Source: Phlegmacium glaucopus
Lineage: Eukaryota > Basidiomycota > Agaricomycetes > Agaricales > Cortinariaceae
Reading direction: 5' to 3'
Length of the DNA: 64,000 nucleotides
Assembly: GCA_015039465.1 (NCBI GenBank)
Contig: MU130243.1
Coordinates: 31,371 to 95,370 of the forward strand
Below, one piece after another: positions 33,658 through 45,460 of this stretch (position 1 is the stretch's first letter; the number at the start of each line of letters is the position of its first letter). The translations under genes and the position numbers were made by a program. The notes under the pieces are model-generated. The model had not been told where the DNA came from. It searched no databases and saw nothing but the letters and a program-made list of their open reading frames with translations.

Positions 33658-35165
33658 TTAACGAAGCTTGACATATGAAGCCGGGAAAAGGCCCTTCCTG
33701 CCGTTGACTTCTCCAGTCCACCTGTCAATCAAGAACGCAAGCACAAACGTTAGTTAGGATTGGGATCCGTAAATGGTAACCAAATACGAGATAGAACGTA
33801 GAAGGCGAGCAAAAAAGGAGGACGAAGATTCCACAGAACAAGAGAGGTCCAAGGGAGAAGGAGTTCATTATAAATCTGCCAACTCACCAAGCCTCCGATG
33901 TCCGCTCTGTGATCAGTACTGTGTCTCCTTCTGTGATTTTAAGATCTCCTGGTTCCTATATAAAGGGTCAAGTGGTGTGGATGGTTAATTCCCTAGTCCC
34001 ATTCACTCAGTAGTAACCTTACCCCAGAATCATAATCATATATAACGTCCGCCCAATCCCCTGCTTCCTCTTCCTCCTCCTCTTCCTCTTCGTGTTGTCG
34101 GGGCCTCGGAGGAGGAGGCGGAGGAGCAATAAATTCCGGTGCTGCCGCTCTTGGGCTCACATTCGATGCCGCACGCCTGACAGGTGGGGGAGCGAAGCTG
34201 TTCTTTTTCTGAGCAAAAGCAGGAGGAGCTAGAGGTGGTGGTGATGGTGCAGCTGATTTCAAGTTACTCGAGTTTCGCAACGATCCAAAGAAGTTCTTGG
34301 CGGAAGAAGTATCGACATCTCCCATTTTCTATCAGAACGGGATATTGATTCCATGTTCAGTATACAATATTCCTCCAAAGACGGACGTATTAAAAAAATC
34401 AACAAAAGAGACAAATACGTACTTTCACGGTAGTCAAACCTGATGCCGGGGACGGCCTTTCCGCATTGTTCGTCGACGATGCTGAGGACGACAGGTGGCT
34501 ATTCCTTTGAAGCGAAAATGCCGCAACACGGTCTGCCACGCTGCTTATCTCGCTTTCCGATGCCTAGGGAGGGAGAAAGAGGAAATGCATAAAAGCATAC
34601 CCGAGGGAATAACCAAAAAAGAACGACATCAGATCTAGGAAAAAAAACAAACGTGCAAAAAAAGAAATGATAGTATGTGCCTGCCCTTCCGCCTCCTTTC
34701 TCCCCTCCCATCATACAAGAAAAAACTTACCGTTGAATTAGCGTTATCACCGCCACCTGCAACAGGTCGCGAAGTATTATTTGAAGTAGCAGCATGCCTC
34801 AATCCGGCCGAGACCAGTCTCGACGTAGCATCGGATGCTCGATGCATTGCAGCAGAGACAGCAGCTGGAGCTCCTTGCGACCCATCGGATAGATTCGCGA
34901 ATATTTCGGGTCGCGATTGGAAATATCTATTCAAAAAAAGAGTAAAGTTGATTACAATCTCTGACAATCTGCGACGACGGAGATAACGAAAACTAGGGTG
35001 CGATTGCCAGGTTACCAAGGCTAAAAGGTGTGTAGATCAAGCGAACATGCGGATTCATTCCAACCTCGCATCATCAGAGTCACTCCATTTATATAAAAGA
35101 ACTCACTCATCCAATAAAGAGAAGAACGCCTCTTTCTCATGTGTTTGGAGAGTCGAGAACACCAT
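33658..35165 (-). CDS. SH3-domain protein (Lsb1/Pin3/Csh3-like)
   Basis: ATG at 35165 (MVFSTLQTHEKEAFFSLLDE) spliced to YFQSRPEIFANLSDGSQG. The middle exons are Ser/Ala-rich, then come a Pro-rich segment (APPPVRRAAS, IAPPPPPPRPRQ) and a poly-Glu run. A C-terminal SH3 domain is spread over three exons: WADVIYDYDSG, EPGDLKITEGDTVLITE, and WWTGEVNGRKGLFPASYVKL, with the ALYDY-like motif, the WW pair and the PxxY binding face all present. Stop TAA at 33660-33658. Fungal proteins of this build act at actin patches and bind WASP-family proteins; that role is inferred from architecture. Confidence 0.88.
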
Positions 35166-35725
35166 TTCGATTATGTGTTTCTTCGGTTGTTGGTGGATTC
35201 TGGAAAAGGGTTCCTGTCAGCGCCCTGCTTCGATCAAGATCAAAACGCCAAATATGGATCTCGGCTTGCAAGTGGAGCATAAAAAAAATATAAGATTGGC
35301 TCTAAACGACTGGCATACAATATGGGTTACACAATTCCGAAAAGAAAATGAAACAGCTGATACGACAGAGAGATAGTATGGACAGGGAGTCGCGACTAAT
35401 CGTCAGTCAAAACACACCAAAAAAAGAAGGAAACGGGGGTGAGTGACAAGTTCCAATTTACTGAGTATGATAAGCAGGGAGATTTTTGATAGAGAAACCC
35501 GTTCAGGAGAGGAGCAGACAACAAAAAAGAAGAGAGATATAATAACAGCAAAATAAAAAGCAAAAAGTGGGGATTAAAAAAACAAAAGCAGGGAGGACAA
35601 GCAGCGTGTGTCGATGGTGGTAGTGTTTGAAAGAAAGCCCAATAAGTTGCAATATATTCTTGCTGATGATGTGACCGTCGGGAAAGGGATGATAGGTAGG
35701 GAAATGGGTTTTTTGGTTGGGTGGT

Positions 35726-38700
35726 TCACGGATTCCAATTAAACAGGTCGAATTCACTAGCTATCATCTGGTCTGCGGGTGGGCTATCATGTGTCGTTGC
35801 TTGGTTTTGAGGTGCGGGGGTAGCGGACATATTTCGCACATGATCGCTTGCAGAGGGCGAGGGTGCAAAGGGATATCCACCGTGAGTAGCCGTATTCCAT
35901 GATTGACCATTATTCGTTGGAGAAGGTACTCCAGGACCGGGGCCTCCTCCATTACCACCTCCGAATCCAGATGTATGATCGGATGGCGACATCCCGTACG
36001 AACCTCCTCCTTGCTGAGACCAATTCGACGAGCCACCACCAGCCATCATTTGCTGATGTTGATTAAATGCCGGACTCTGAGACGCCATAGCTCTCACAGC
36101 CTGTCCATGTTGTTGTTGCAACATCATCCTCTGATACTCCTCCTGGCCAATCGATCCAGCTCTTGTAGGCATACCCCTAGGCATCAATGGTGAAGGAGCT
36201 CCATCAGAAGGCGACCGAGTACTCCGAGCAATGCCAGGTATAGCAGAATTCGAACGCATGGGAGGACCACCGCCGCCGCCTGACGAAGGACCAGAGAAGT
36301 CAGCGGGAACCATTGGTGAACCAGGGTGTGTGGGCGATGAGGAGTTCATAGGACCTTGTCCTTGTCCTTGCTGCTGCTGTCTTTGGAAAGCTAATTGCTG
36401 CTGCTGTTGATTCATCATCATAGCACCCATCGAGCCAGGAGGCACATTAAACTGGTTCCCTCCCCCTCCCATCCCATTCGCAGCACGTTGCTGCTGCTGC
36501 ATCAAAAGAAGCTGCCTCTGCTGCTGTTGCGAGGTCATATTACCCATAGCCAGCCGAGGATCCATCGTACCCATACCTCCCATACCTCCACCACCTCCGC
36601 CTCCCATACCCATACCCACACCCTGCGAAAACAACTGTCCCTGCATATTCGGACCTAAACCTTGATGTTGCACAGGTGACAGAGACGATACCGGGCTTCC
36701 TTGTCCTTGTCCTTGGTTCGGACCAAACGCACCGCCTCCACCACCGCCCATATGGTTCTGCTGTTGCTGCTGTGGCATGGAACCCATACCACCACCACCA
36801 GATTGCATCGACTGGGACGACGACTGCATATTGCCCATACCGCCTGTTGTACGATTCATAGCGGCCGCCATTTGTTGTTGTTGCAGTTGCTGATGCAGTT
36901 GCTGATCTTGTCTGTTCTGGATACCCGCCTAGAATGGAGATAACGAAACCGTCAGTTTATTTTGGAAAGGAATGGCGCGGATGGGAAAAGGAAAATTTCA
37001 AGCAACCGCTTGAACAAGATATAGACGAGAAACAGAAGAAACACCACTCACCCTCGATATCATCATTTTCTGAACCTGTTGCTGTAACGGCATACCTTCA
37101 AATCCAGGAACGGTTTTAATCAAATATTGCAGTATGGGATGACCGGGCGTATTTAGGATCTGAATAGCATGTTGGAGCTGTGCTTGATTAATTCCGCCTA
37201 CCCCTCCTGCTCCGCCTTGCCCTTGCCCCTGCCCTAAAGCAGGACCTGGACCTTGGTTTTGACCACCGCCAAGTCCTGGTCCAAGATTCGAAGGCCCAGC
37301 GATGGCGTTTCCTCCTCCACCCATTATCGGTCCTTGACCTTGACTTTGAGGACCTTGCACCCCGCCGCCGCCATGACCAGGCGACATCTGTCTCTGCATC
37401 CCCATGCCTTGTTGTATCCCAGCCATACCTTGACCCATATTACCACCCATCCCACCCATATTTCCCATCCCGCCCATATTTCCCATTCCTCCTACCCCTC
37501 CCATATTACCGCCCATGCCACCCATACCCATATTACTTCCCATTCCCACTCCCACTCCCATACCCATTCCCGCCATCCCACTCATTCCCTGCTGTGCATG
37601 AGCCTGCTGCTGCGCAATCCTGATCTGCGTCTGCCTCGCTCTCTCCCTAACCGAAGCTGCCATCTGAGCTTCAGTAGTATTAATTGGATTTGAACTTCCT
37701 GGGAGGGTTAGGAGTTCGTTTGAAGTTCCTAGGTTTCCTGAATTTAGTCCTGTGTTTCCTGCGTTTGATCCGCCTGGTCCTGGTCCGATACCGCCACCTA
37801 AAGCACCAAGCACAGTTAATCCACCAGAACCAGCAGGATTAGACCCTGACATACGAGTTGAAGTAGGAGGTAAACCAGAAGTCATTAAAGAAGGCGAGAA
37901 AGGTCGTGATAATCCACCACCGCTACCGCTGTTAGCTTGCATACGTCCGATTTGCTGATGCCCCTGCTGTTGATGTGCCTGGTGTTGTTGATGCAATTGC
38001 TGTTGAGACACGAATGGCTGGTGTTGCTGTTGCTGCTGAGGTCCTTGCTGCTGAGACGACGAAGATTGCGGTTGCTGCTGATGTTGATGTCCATTCATGG
38101 TTATGGGTACCGAGAAACTGGTCCCGCCCGTAATCGTAGGATTCATGTTCATGTCCATGTTGATCCCTCCAGCACCTCCACCTGCATTTCCACCGCTTGC
38201 ACCAGCGCTACTGCCAGAAATGGATATGGGAACAGAAGGAGGAGGCATCATCATCGCTCCATCCCGTTGCTGCAAGTTTTGCATCTGCATATTCTGCAAC
38301 TGCTGCTGCTGCTGATGATGATGATGTTGCTGTTGTTGATGATGCAAAAGTTGCTGTTGTTGCTGGAACGAAGACGTACCGCCACCTCCCGCACCTGCGC
38401 TCAAAGGGGACTGAGGAGGATGTGGTAGACCAGAAGATGATCCCGATCCTGCAGACGACGGCGGAGATCCCATTCTTGTCCCTATTCCCACCATCTTCCC
38501 TTCCCCTGTATCCCTCCTCTTATTACTCATCATCCCACTCATCCCAACTACACTCATGCCATGAGCATCACCACCAGCACCACCACTGCCAGGACCAGGC
38601 CCGACAACCCCCTCATCACTCCTCTCCCTCTTCAAATGATTAAGTGGGACAGAACCAGGAGGACTCGTCGGTGTAGTCAACGCATGATTCGAATTTGAAT

Positions 38701-40233
38701 TGTCCGTACTTCCAACTCCTCCAGGTCCACCACCAGCGCCACCACCAGCAACCAACAACCCACTCTGTTGTCTCCTCACAATCTCCTTAGCAAAAACCGT
38801 CGGTAACTCCGCATACATCCGCGATATCCTCTCTGCATAAGGCGCGTCGAGAACTTGGAGAGCTATTGGTGCTGGGGCGTCCATTATTGGGAAGGGCATT
38901 GTACTTCGGTTCTATTGTAGGGTATGGGTTAGTCAGATTATTTTGGGCAAATCGGGGGTGGTAGTGGAAGAGGAGATAAAAAAACCCGAACAACGCATAT
39001 GCCATCAAAAAAGAGGGGAAAACAAGGCAAAAGCGGGAGTGACCAAAAAGAGCAAAGCGCGTGGTGAGCGCATGGCCCGCCCACCCAAAAAGAAAGAGAG
39101 GACCTTTCGGACCAAGAGAGAAAATGCAGAAATTTAGAAATAAATAAAAACTTACACCTTGTCTTCCCTGGTCCGCAGCAGCTGCTAACCAAGTTAAATT
39201 TGATTGTAGTCGTTGTGCATATCTACGTGATTTAGAAGGAGGGGTGAGTACAACATGAATGGACGCATGGGATATAAAACGACTTACTGTCCGAATCGCA
39301 CATCTTGGGTTGGGACGCCCTTGTTTTGGAATAACATACATATTCTACGGTCGAAAAGGCAGCGATGATTAGTGATGATGATGATGATCAAGACAACGAA
39401 AGTGAAAGGAAACATATGGAAAAAAAAACATACTTTAATAACTCTACATTAACCTCCAATATCGAAACGACTTTCGGGTCTTGGAGAAGAGCTGGAGTTG
39501 TAGTCGTGGTTGCGGGTGTTACATGATCATTTGAAGGAGTGTGATTTGAGGAAGTAGAGGGGATGATAGCCTGCCGTTGCTGTGATAGTGGTAGTTGCGA
39601 TTGCGGATGAGATTGTGGTTGCGGATGCGACTGTGGATGGTGAGTAGGAGACTTTGATGACATAGAACGAAGAGTCCGAGTTGAATTGGAGGACCCGGAG
39701 CGGGTATTGTCTACTGCCGACTTTGAGAGAGGTGAGGTTGTATGAGGTTGGGGGCTTGAAGAGGATTCGACATCTACTGGTTGAGTGTTAGAGGCGGGCT
39801 CAGTGTCCGATTCGTCTGGTGGAGGTGAGAGTTCGCTGAGCGGTGTTGATTGTCGTGACTCCTTCGCCTTCTCCTCCTCTGCTTTCTGAGACTGGGTCAG
39901 CTCTTCTTCTTCCTCAACCTCTGCTCGTACATTCAAGGAAGGATCCTCTTCCTCTTCTTCCTCCCGCTGAGGAATTTCTAATGGGGCTTCTTTCTCTTCC
40001 GCTAAGGCCATTCGAGGAGAAGTGGTGGGTTCTGGTGGAGGTGATAATGATGAACTTCTTTCTTCTCCTGTAGGCGATGTCGAATTTCCATCTGGGTGAC
40101 TTGTATGCGAAGAAGGAGTATCAGGCCGTTGAGGTAAAAAGTCTTGTGCAAAAGGTTTCTGGTGAGACCACAGAATATCGTTTTTATTCGAGTTTTTTGA
40201 GAGCGGTGATGGATGGTGATCAACGTGAATCAT
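35726..40233 (-). CDS. SSXT-domain protein, SS18/SNF11-like SWI/SNF-type subunit
   Basis: At least five exons. The N-terminus (ATG 40233 is the first in-frame ATG) is Ser/Pro/Glu-rich. The SSXT core is split over three exons: VVSILEVNVELLK at the end of exon 1, ICMLFQNKGVPTQDVRFGQ (about 39335-39290), and YAQRLQSNLTWLAAAADQ (about 39215-39160), giving the ELxxxCxxxQ...QRLQxNLxWLAxxAD pattern of SS18-type coactivators. The next exon has a conserved helix (LDAPYAERISRMYAELPTVF), and then over 900 residues of Gln, Gly, Met and Asn repeats (GGMGNMGGMGGNMG, long Q runs), ending EFDLFNWNP. A chromatin-remodelling role is inferred from SSXT. Exact start uncertain. Plus-strand His/Ser-rich ORFs here are shadows. 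Confidence 0.85.
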
Positions 40234-40851
40234 AACCTCGTTTACCGGCGGCGAGTTTATTGAATAAAAGACCTTCAATTTAGTTCGGTCCGTAGCATGA
40301 GAGAAACAAAAATCAAAGAAACCGCCCGACTCACTTGCAACATCAGCGGAGTCTCAATTTCATCAACAACACTTCCGAGTCGTCCAGCTCATAGCTCAAG
40401 TCACATGACTGAGCGCCACTGGCTTGGTCTCAAAACGAGTGTTGTAGCTTGGGGTTTCGTCTGGTTTTGTACATTTAATTTATTTCGACCCTTTAGATGC
40501 TTCAGATTTCGATTCCTCGGACCTCATCGCAGCTTGCGGCTATCGCCGACAATTCTTACATAAGTTTTGTTGTTATTTGCACATCATCCACATCCGGTCG
40601 GGCCCTTGGCAAACCACCGCACCATCCTTCAAGACAACCCAACGATGTAAGTATGCCCCTCCCCTCTCGCAAAAGTGTCGAGAAAGTGGATCTATGGACG
40701 TCTTTATTCTGTTGAGAGAGAAAACTGCGTTTGAATCCGCTCGTTTTTGGATGGATGGTTGAATGTACACCCCGATAACTCTCTTTTTCACTTTATGACC
40801 TTTTGAAAGTCGAATATCTGTATTAATCTCCTTGCTTGTATAGAAAACACA
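40234..40851. promoter_or_regulatory. Divergent region SSXT gene / uL2, with 5'UTR intron of uL2
   Basis: A GTAAGT donor at about 40650 and a TGTATAG acceptor at about 40842 frame a likely 5'UTR intron just before the uL2 start codon, a common layout for ribosomal protein genes. The rest is the shared promoter region. Confidence 0.5.
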
Positions 40852-41841
40852 ATGGGTCGGGTTATCAGGACACAGAGGCGCTCGCATGCCATCGTACGTC
40901 TTTCATCCTCCTAGTCCCAAATACAAACTCTGAAAACTTTTCTTTCAGTTCAAATCGCACACTCATCATAACAAACAACCCGCCCGTCTGCGCAATCTTG
41001 ACTTTGCAGAGCGTAACGGCTACATCCGTGGAATAGTTAAAGAGATCATCCACGATGCCGGTCGGTACGTTGCCATTCCCACTTCTCCCAAACCCAATAC
41101 TTACCTACCTACATAGTGGTGCCCCCCTCGCCCGCGTTGTTTTCCGCGACCCTTACCGCTACAAACTCCGCAAGGAAACATTCATAGCAACCGAAGGTCT
41201 CCACACCGGCGCCTTTGTCTACTGCGGTAAAAAAGCCACTCTCGCAGTCGGCAACGTCCTTCCCGTATCCCAATGCCCAGAAGGTACCATCGTATGTAAC
41301 GTTGAAGAAAAAATAGGAGATCGGGGTGCATTGGCGAGGACTTCGGGGAATTATGCTACTGTTATTGGACACAGTCCCGAAGAGAACAAGACTAGGATTA
41401 GACTGCCTAGTGGGGCTAAGAAAACGATTTCGGGAGGTGCGAGAGCTACGATTGGGATTGTGGCGGGTGGTGGTAGGATCGACAAGCCACTGCTTAAGGC
41501 TGGGAGAGCTTATCATAAATTCAAGGCTAAGCGTTACAAGTGGGTTTTTTGTTTCCTTTTGGAAAAGAGTTGCTTACTGAATTGTTCTCATTTAGCTGGC
41601 CCCGTACTCGTGGTGTTGCTATGAACCCTGTGGACCATCCTCATGGTGGTGGTAACCATCAACACATCGGAAAAGCATCCACCATTGCCCGTTCCGCTGT
41701 TCCTGGACAGAAAGTTGGTCTTATCGCCGCTCGTCGGGTAAGCCGTCTTGTTTCCTTCCTTTACTCTTACTATGGTCTTACCAAAATTTCTTATTTTAGA
41801 CTGGTCTGCTACGTGGTACAGTCAAAGTCAAAGAAGTTTAA
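40852..41841 (+). CDS. RPL8: 60S ribosomal protein L8 (uL2)
   Basis: Five coding exons: [28 protein letters not shown] to [21 protein letters not shown] to [24 protein letters not shown]; and [13 protein letters not shown] with stop TAA at 41839-41841. About 255 residues, the normal length. uL2 sits at the peptidyl-transferase centre; the HPHGGGNH motif with its usually hydroxylated His is intact. Donors are canonical (GTACGT after exons 1 and 2, GTAAGC before the last exon). Convergent with the FGGY kinase gene. Confidence 0.97.
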
Positions 41842-42206
41842 AAAATGGAGACTTTCTGACACCGTTGTCTGCCTACCCCTGCCTACCTACGTACAACAAA
41901 ATTCCATGCTTCCAACCCATCCCATGTTCCTATACTTGTTTTCATCCAGACCTTCCTATGCTAATCACGACAAGTATGCAAGTTCTCTTTTATCTTGAGT
42001 CTCTGATCCAAGGTTGTGTCATTAATGTGGCTTCTTAAGGAAAACTTGCATTGTCGTTCTGATTAAACTCTTCACGCGTCATGACTTTCGTTGATCACGC
42101 TCAACTTTCAACAAGTCTATTATCCATGTTGGGGTAGTACTACTAGGAGTGCTACATATACGTGAATTTGTTTATTTTTGCATTGGCAATTATTCTAGGA
42201 ATCGAT

Positions 42207-44498
42207 CTACTTCGTGGCATCCTCCATCTCCTTTCTCCACCTCTTCTGAATATCAATAGTCTCCAGGAAAATCTTATACTTGGCTTCTAACAATCTCTTT
42301 TCCTTGTTAGAAGCTTTTGGACGGATAAGAGTGCCAACAGGTGTCATCTCGACCTGTATAATGGAGAAAGTATATAAGCAGCTAGGGAGAGAAATGAATG
42401 AAGAAAAGAGAAACGAACCATGATATCCCATAGCCTCTCCGCATGTCCCTCCCTCCCTCCTCCACCCTTTTTCACCGCCTCATCAGCATACCTGCCCAAC
42501 ATAGCAGCTCCCAAAACTACTGGTTCAACCACTCCACCCGCCTCCTGACTATCTTTCGGCACTACAACCCCCATACCACAGACATTCGCCATCAACTGCA
42601 TCAACGCAATATTCTTCGCCTGTCCACCACTCATATAAATAGAAGTAATATGATGACCTTTAGAATTCATGGTATCGATTATATGTCTTGTTTGGAGGGC
42701 GATGGCGTGGAGAGTGGAGGCGTAAGAGACGGCGAGGGATGATAGAGATGAATCCTGTATGAGAAAGAGAAGAGATATGAGATAAGAAAGATGGTTAGGA
42801 GGGGATCGGGATGCTTACGAGTGCGAGTCCGACGATGGATCCTCGCATACGAGGATCAGCGATTGGAGATCTATTTCCTGAAAAACAAGCAAAGTTGTCA
42901 GTCAAGTTCATATGCAATCAAGAAAGCAGAAAGAGAACACTTACCATGAAAATCAGGATAAACATGTAAATCCTTGATCAGCTCCGTCAAACTGTCAACA
43001 TCATTTTCCACTCGAAGGTTCTCCAGCCTTTCTTCAAGTACTAAAGAAAAAAAGAAGAGTTAGCTCGCCAATGAAAAAATCAAGGAAGATCAAAGATAGT
43101 AAAAATACCTGTATGTATGTTCTTTTTCTGTTCTTGACTTAATTTCACCAGCTCTTGGTACGCAGGGTGGGTGGTAATGATAAAGTTGATCAACTGTGAA
43201 CGGTTTTAAGGGAGAAAAACACGATAGCAGGCGACTGATAGGCTAACCTGTCCAGTCGACGACTGGCCTCCTTCGTTCATCCACCATCCGCTCATGATGG
43301 GATCCTATTATTGTTGATAATGAGCGATAAGAGCGAGGATGAGTGGGTGTACCTTGTATGGGCCCCATACGCCATCGACGAAGATACATTCGGGACTCTG
43401 GTATGCACAAATTAATATAACGAGGCTTTGGAAGGAGCGAAAGCACCACCTGAATTATATGACAAGTACTTGTCCCAGCAACAGCTGCCAATCGATGGCC
43501 TGCTTCTTGAAGTGAAGGAATGACATCCGAAAGTTTCCCATCCTCTTCGTACCCGGCAGCTACGGTCCCAAGCCATCCTGCATAACTATAAAGATATATA
43601 TGAGTCTTCAAGCTTAGAGAGAGGAGAGGGAAAAGACGCACGCATCGATAATGGCACTCCCTACCGGGGTGCCTTCCACTAACCCCAACTCTTCAGCAGC
43701 CTCCTTTGACAGTCCCTCGCCAATGGGTATACCAGCGATCAGAGGTTCGCCTTCGCCAACTGGCGAATAATTTTTCTCTACGAACACTTCCAATCCAATT
43801 TGGTTGAAGAATTCTTTCTGCCAACCTGATGTAGGCACATAGGAACATTTACAAGTTAAAGAGCAAGCCGATCTCGAGCTATCTTTCGTAGCTTGATAAG
43901 TGAGGAAATCGGGCAAGTCGAAGAACTGGCATTTGTTGAAGAGAGAAGGGTTCATGTTGTTTTTCAACCAAAGGATCTTGGGTATCTCCATCTCCAACTG
44001 CATATAACATTAATCATTAGTTCAAGATATCGAGGAAATGAACCAGTAGTGCAGACTAACGCTCATCTTTCCACCCACATAATCCAAGACGATCGACCCA
44101 GTGGCATTAATCACTTCTGCCTCTTTTTCGGCACGATGATCAACCCAAAGAACAACGTTCCTCTCTCCATACCCTCCAAGTTGCTCGCCCTTATTAACAA
44201 GAACCGGCTCGCCATTGAAATCTGTCACAGCCAAAGAACAAGTAGCATCGAACCCTAGTCCTTTCACATCCTCCGGTTTCACACCAGATTCTAGAAGACA
44301 AGCTTTGATCGTGCTAGATATTGCATTCCAGATGTCTGTTGTTGATTGCTCGAAGATACGATGATCATGTGGATCGCGCCAGGTCTTGATTTCGTGGACG
44401 GAAGATGCGATCAATGTGCCGGATTGGTTGACAAGGGCGGCGCGTACGGAGCCAGTTCCGACGTCAATTCCGATGTAATATCTTGCGTTCTGGTTCAT
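42207..44498 (-). CDS. FGGY-family pentulose kinase (YDR109C/FGGY-like)
   Basis: About eight exons from ATG 44498 (MNQNARYYIGIDVGTGSVRA) to stop TAG 42209. The phosphate-1 loop DVGTGSVR, GFDATCSLAV, the catalytic-base region LWVDHRAEKEA, the connecting segment LPDFLTYQATKDSSRS, WMNEGGQSSTGQLI, the phosphate-2/adenosine part AVAGTSTCHI and SIYMSGGQAKN are all present in family order. The GGQSS-containing subgroup matches the human FGGY / yeast YDR109C branch, which phosphorylates D-ribulose; substrate is inferred. Length is near the family norm of about 570-600 residues. No defects seen. Confidence 0.92.
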
Positions 44499-44774
44499 GT
44501 TGGTTTGAAAAGAGATGGGATTGATAGCTGAAGGATACTTTAATTAACTTTCGATAAGGTACGGTGGCCGACGATTCCGATGCGCTGAAGGTCCATTTCA
44601 GACTCAGAGGACAATCGTGTTCAAGTCTATATAACGAAGTTTCGGGTTACTTAGGTCGCTGAAGCTTACAATTGTGACATTAGATAGTGTTTTATTTTTG
44701 CCAGATGCATGATTTTGTTTGTGGAGTGTGATACATATAGCCTAGCGAGCATAACGACAACGGAAAAAGCACAT

Positions 44775-45314
44775 CTAATCTGATGCAGTTGCTCGCGCTA
44801 CAAAAAAACCCCGTTAGAATGATACTCATAAAATACCAGCCAAGAATTTAACTTACTGTAGATGAGCTGCGCAGAGTGATGCACGATCCGCTTGATTTGT
44901 CCTTCTTTCTCCAGGTGACGGATAGCAACACGAGCCAAGCTACCACCGATTTTGAGACGTTCAATGAGGATACTTTGGCTGACGAATTTGAAAGTGGGGA
45001 CTTCTTTGAGAATACGGTCGTAGGTGACCTTGTCAAGGGAGACAGCATGTTGGGCCTTGTCCTTGACCTTTCCCTTCGACCATTTCTTCTTCTTTGCAGA
45101 TTTTCCGCCACTTGATGCCGCTGGGGCTGCTTTTGCTTTGGCCTAGAATAAATAACGCTTGTATCAGCAGGCTATTCCGAAAAATCACATCCAGATTCAA
45201 GAAGTTGCATCCAGCTGATTTTCATACATAAGTATAGCTGAATGTTCGAAAGTACTTTGATAGAATAGCGCAGGCCTTGTCTATGTAAAAATTGAATGAA
45301 AGCGTGCTCACCAT
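44775..45314 (-). CDS. RPS25: 40S ribosomal protein S25 (eS25)
   Basis: Three exons. Exon 1 contributes only the ATG (45314-45312), with the GTGAGC donor directly after it. Exon 2 encodes [20 protein letters not shown], then [49 protein letters not shown] and [10 protein letters not shown]. Exon 3 adds TRATASD and TAG (44777-44775). The winged-helix eS25 core is complete. eS25 binds the 40S head and is needed for some IRES-driven initiation. The gene is divergent from glucosidase II beta over 146 bp. Confidence 0.95.
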
Positions 45315-45460
45315 TATAGCGTTGACCGTCGATAATGAGGCACTGGCGTCTGACGATGACCTCGGAAACGATTTATGCGTGCCATGTTTGTAATATTACA
45401 TAAGCAGCTGTACTACGCGACCTTGGACACGTCGATCAATTGGCAAGTTGAACACAGGCT
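45315..45460. promoter_or_regulatory. Shared divergent promoter, eS25 / glucosidase II beta
   Basis: 146 bp between two outward-facing start codons; short and AT-balanced, no TATA box seen. Confidence 0.5.

Noticed and set aside
36395..38643. His/Ser/Leu-rich plus-strand ORFs over the SSXT gene
   Set aside because: Frame shadows of Gln/Gly/Met repeat exons on the minus strand.
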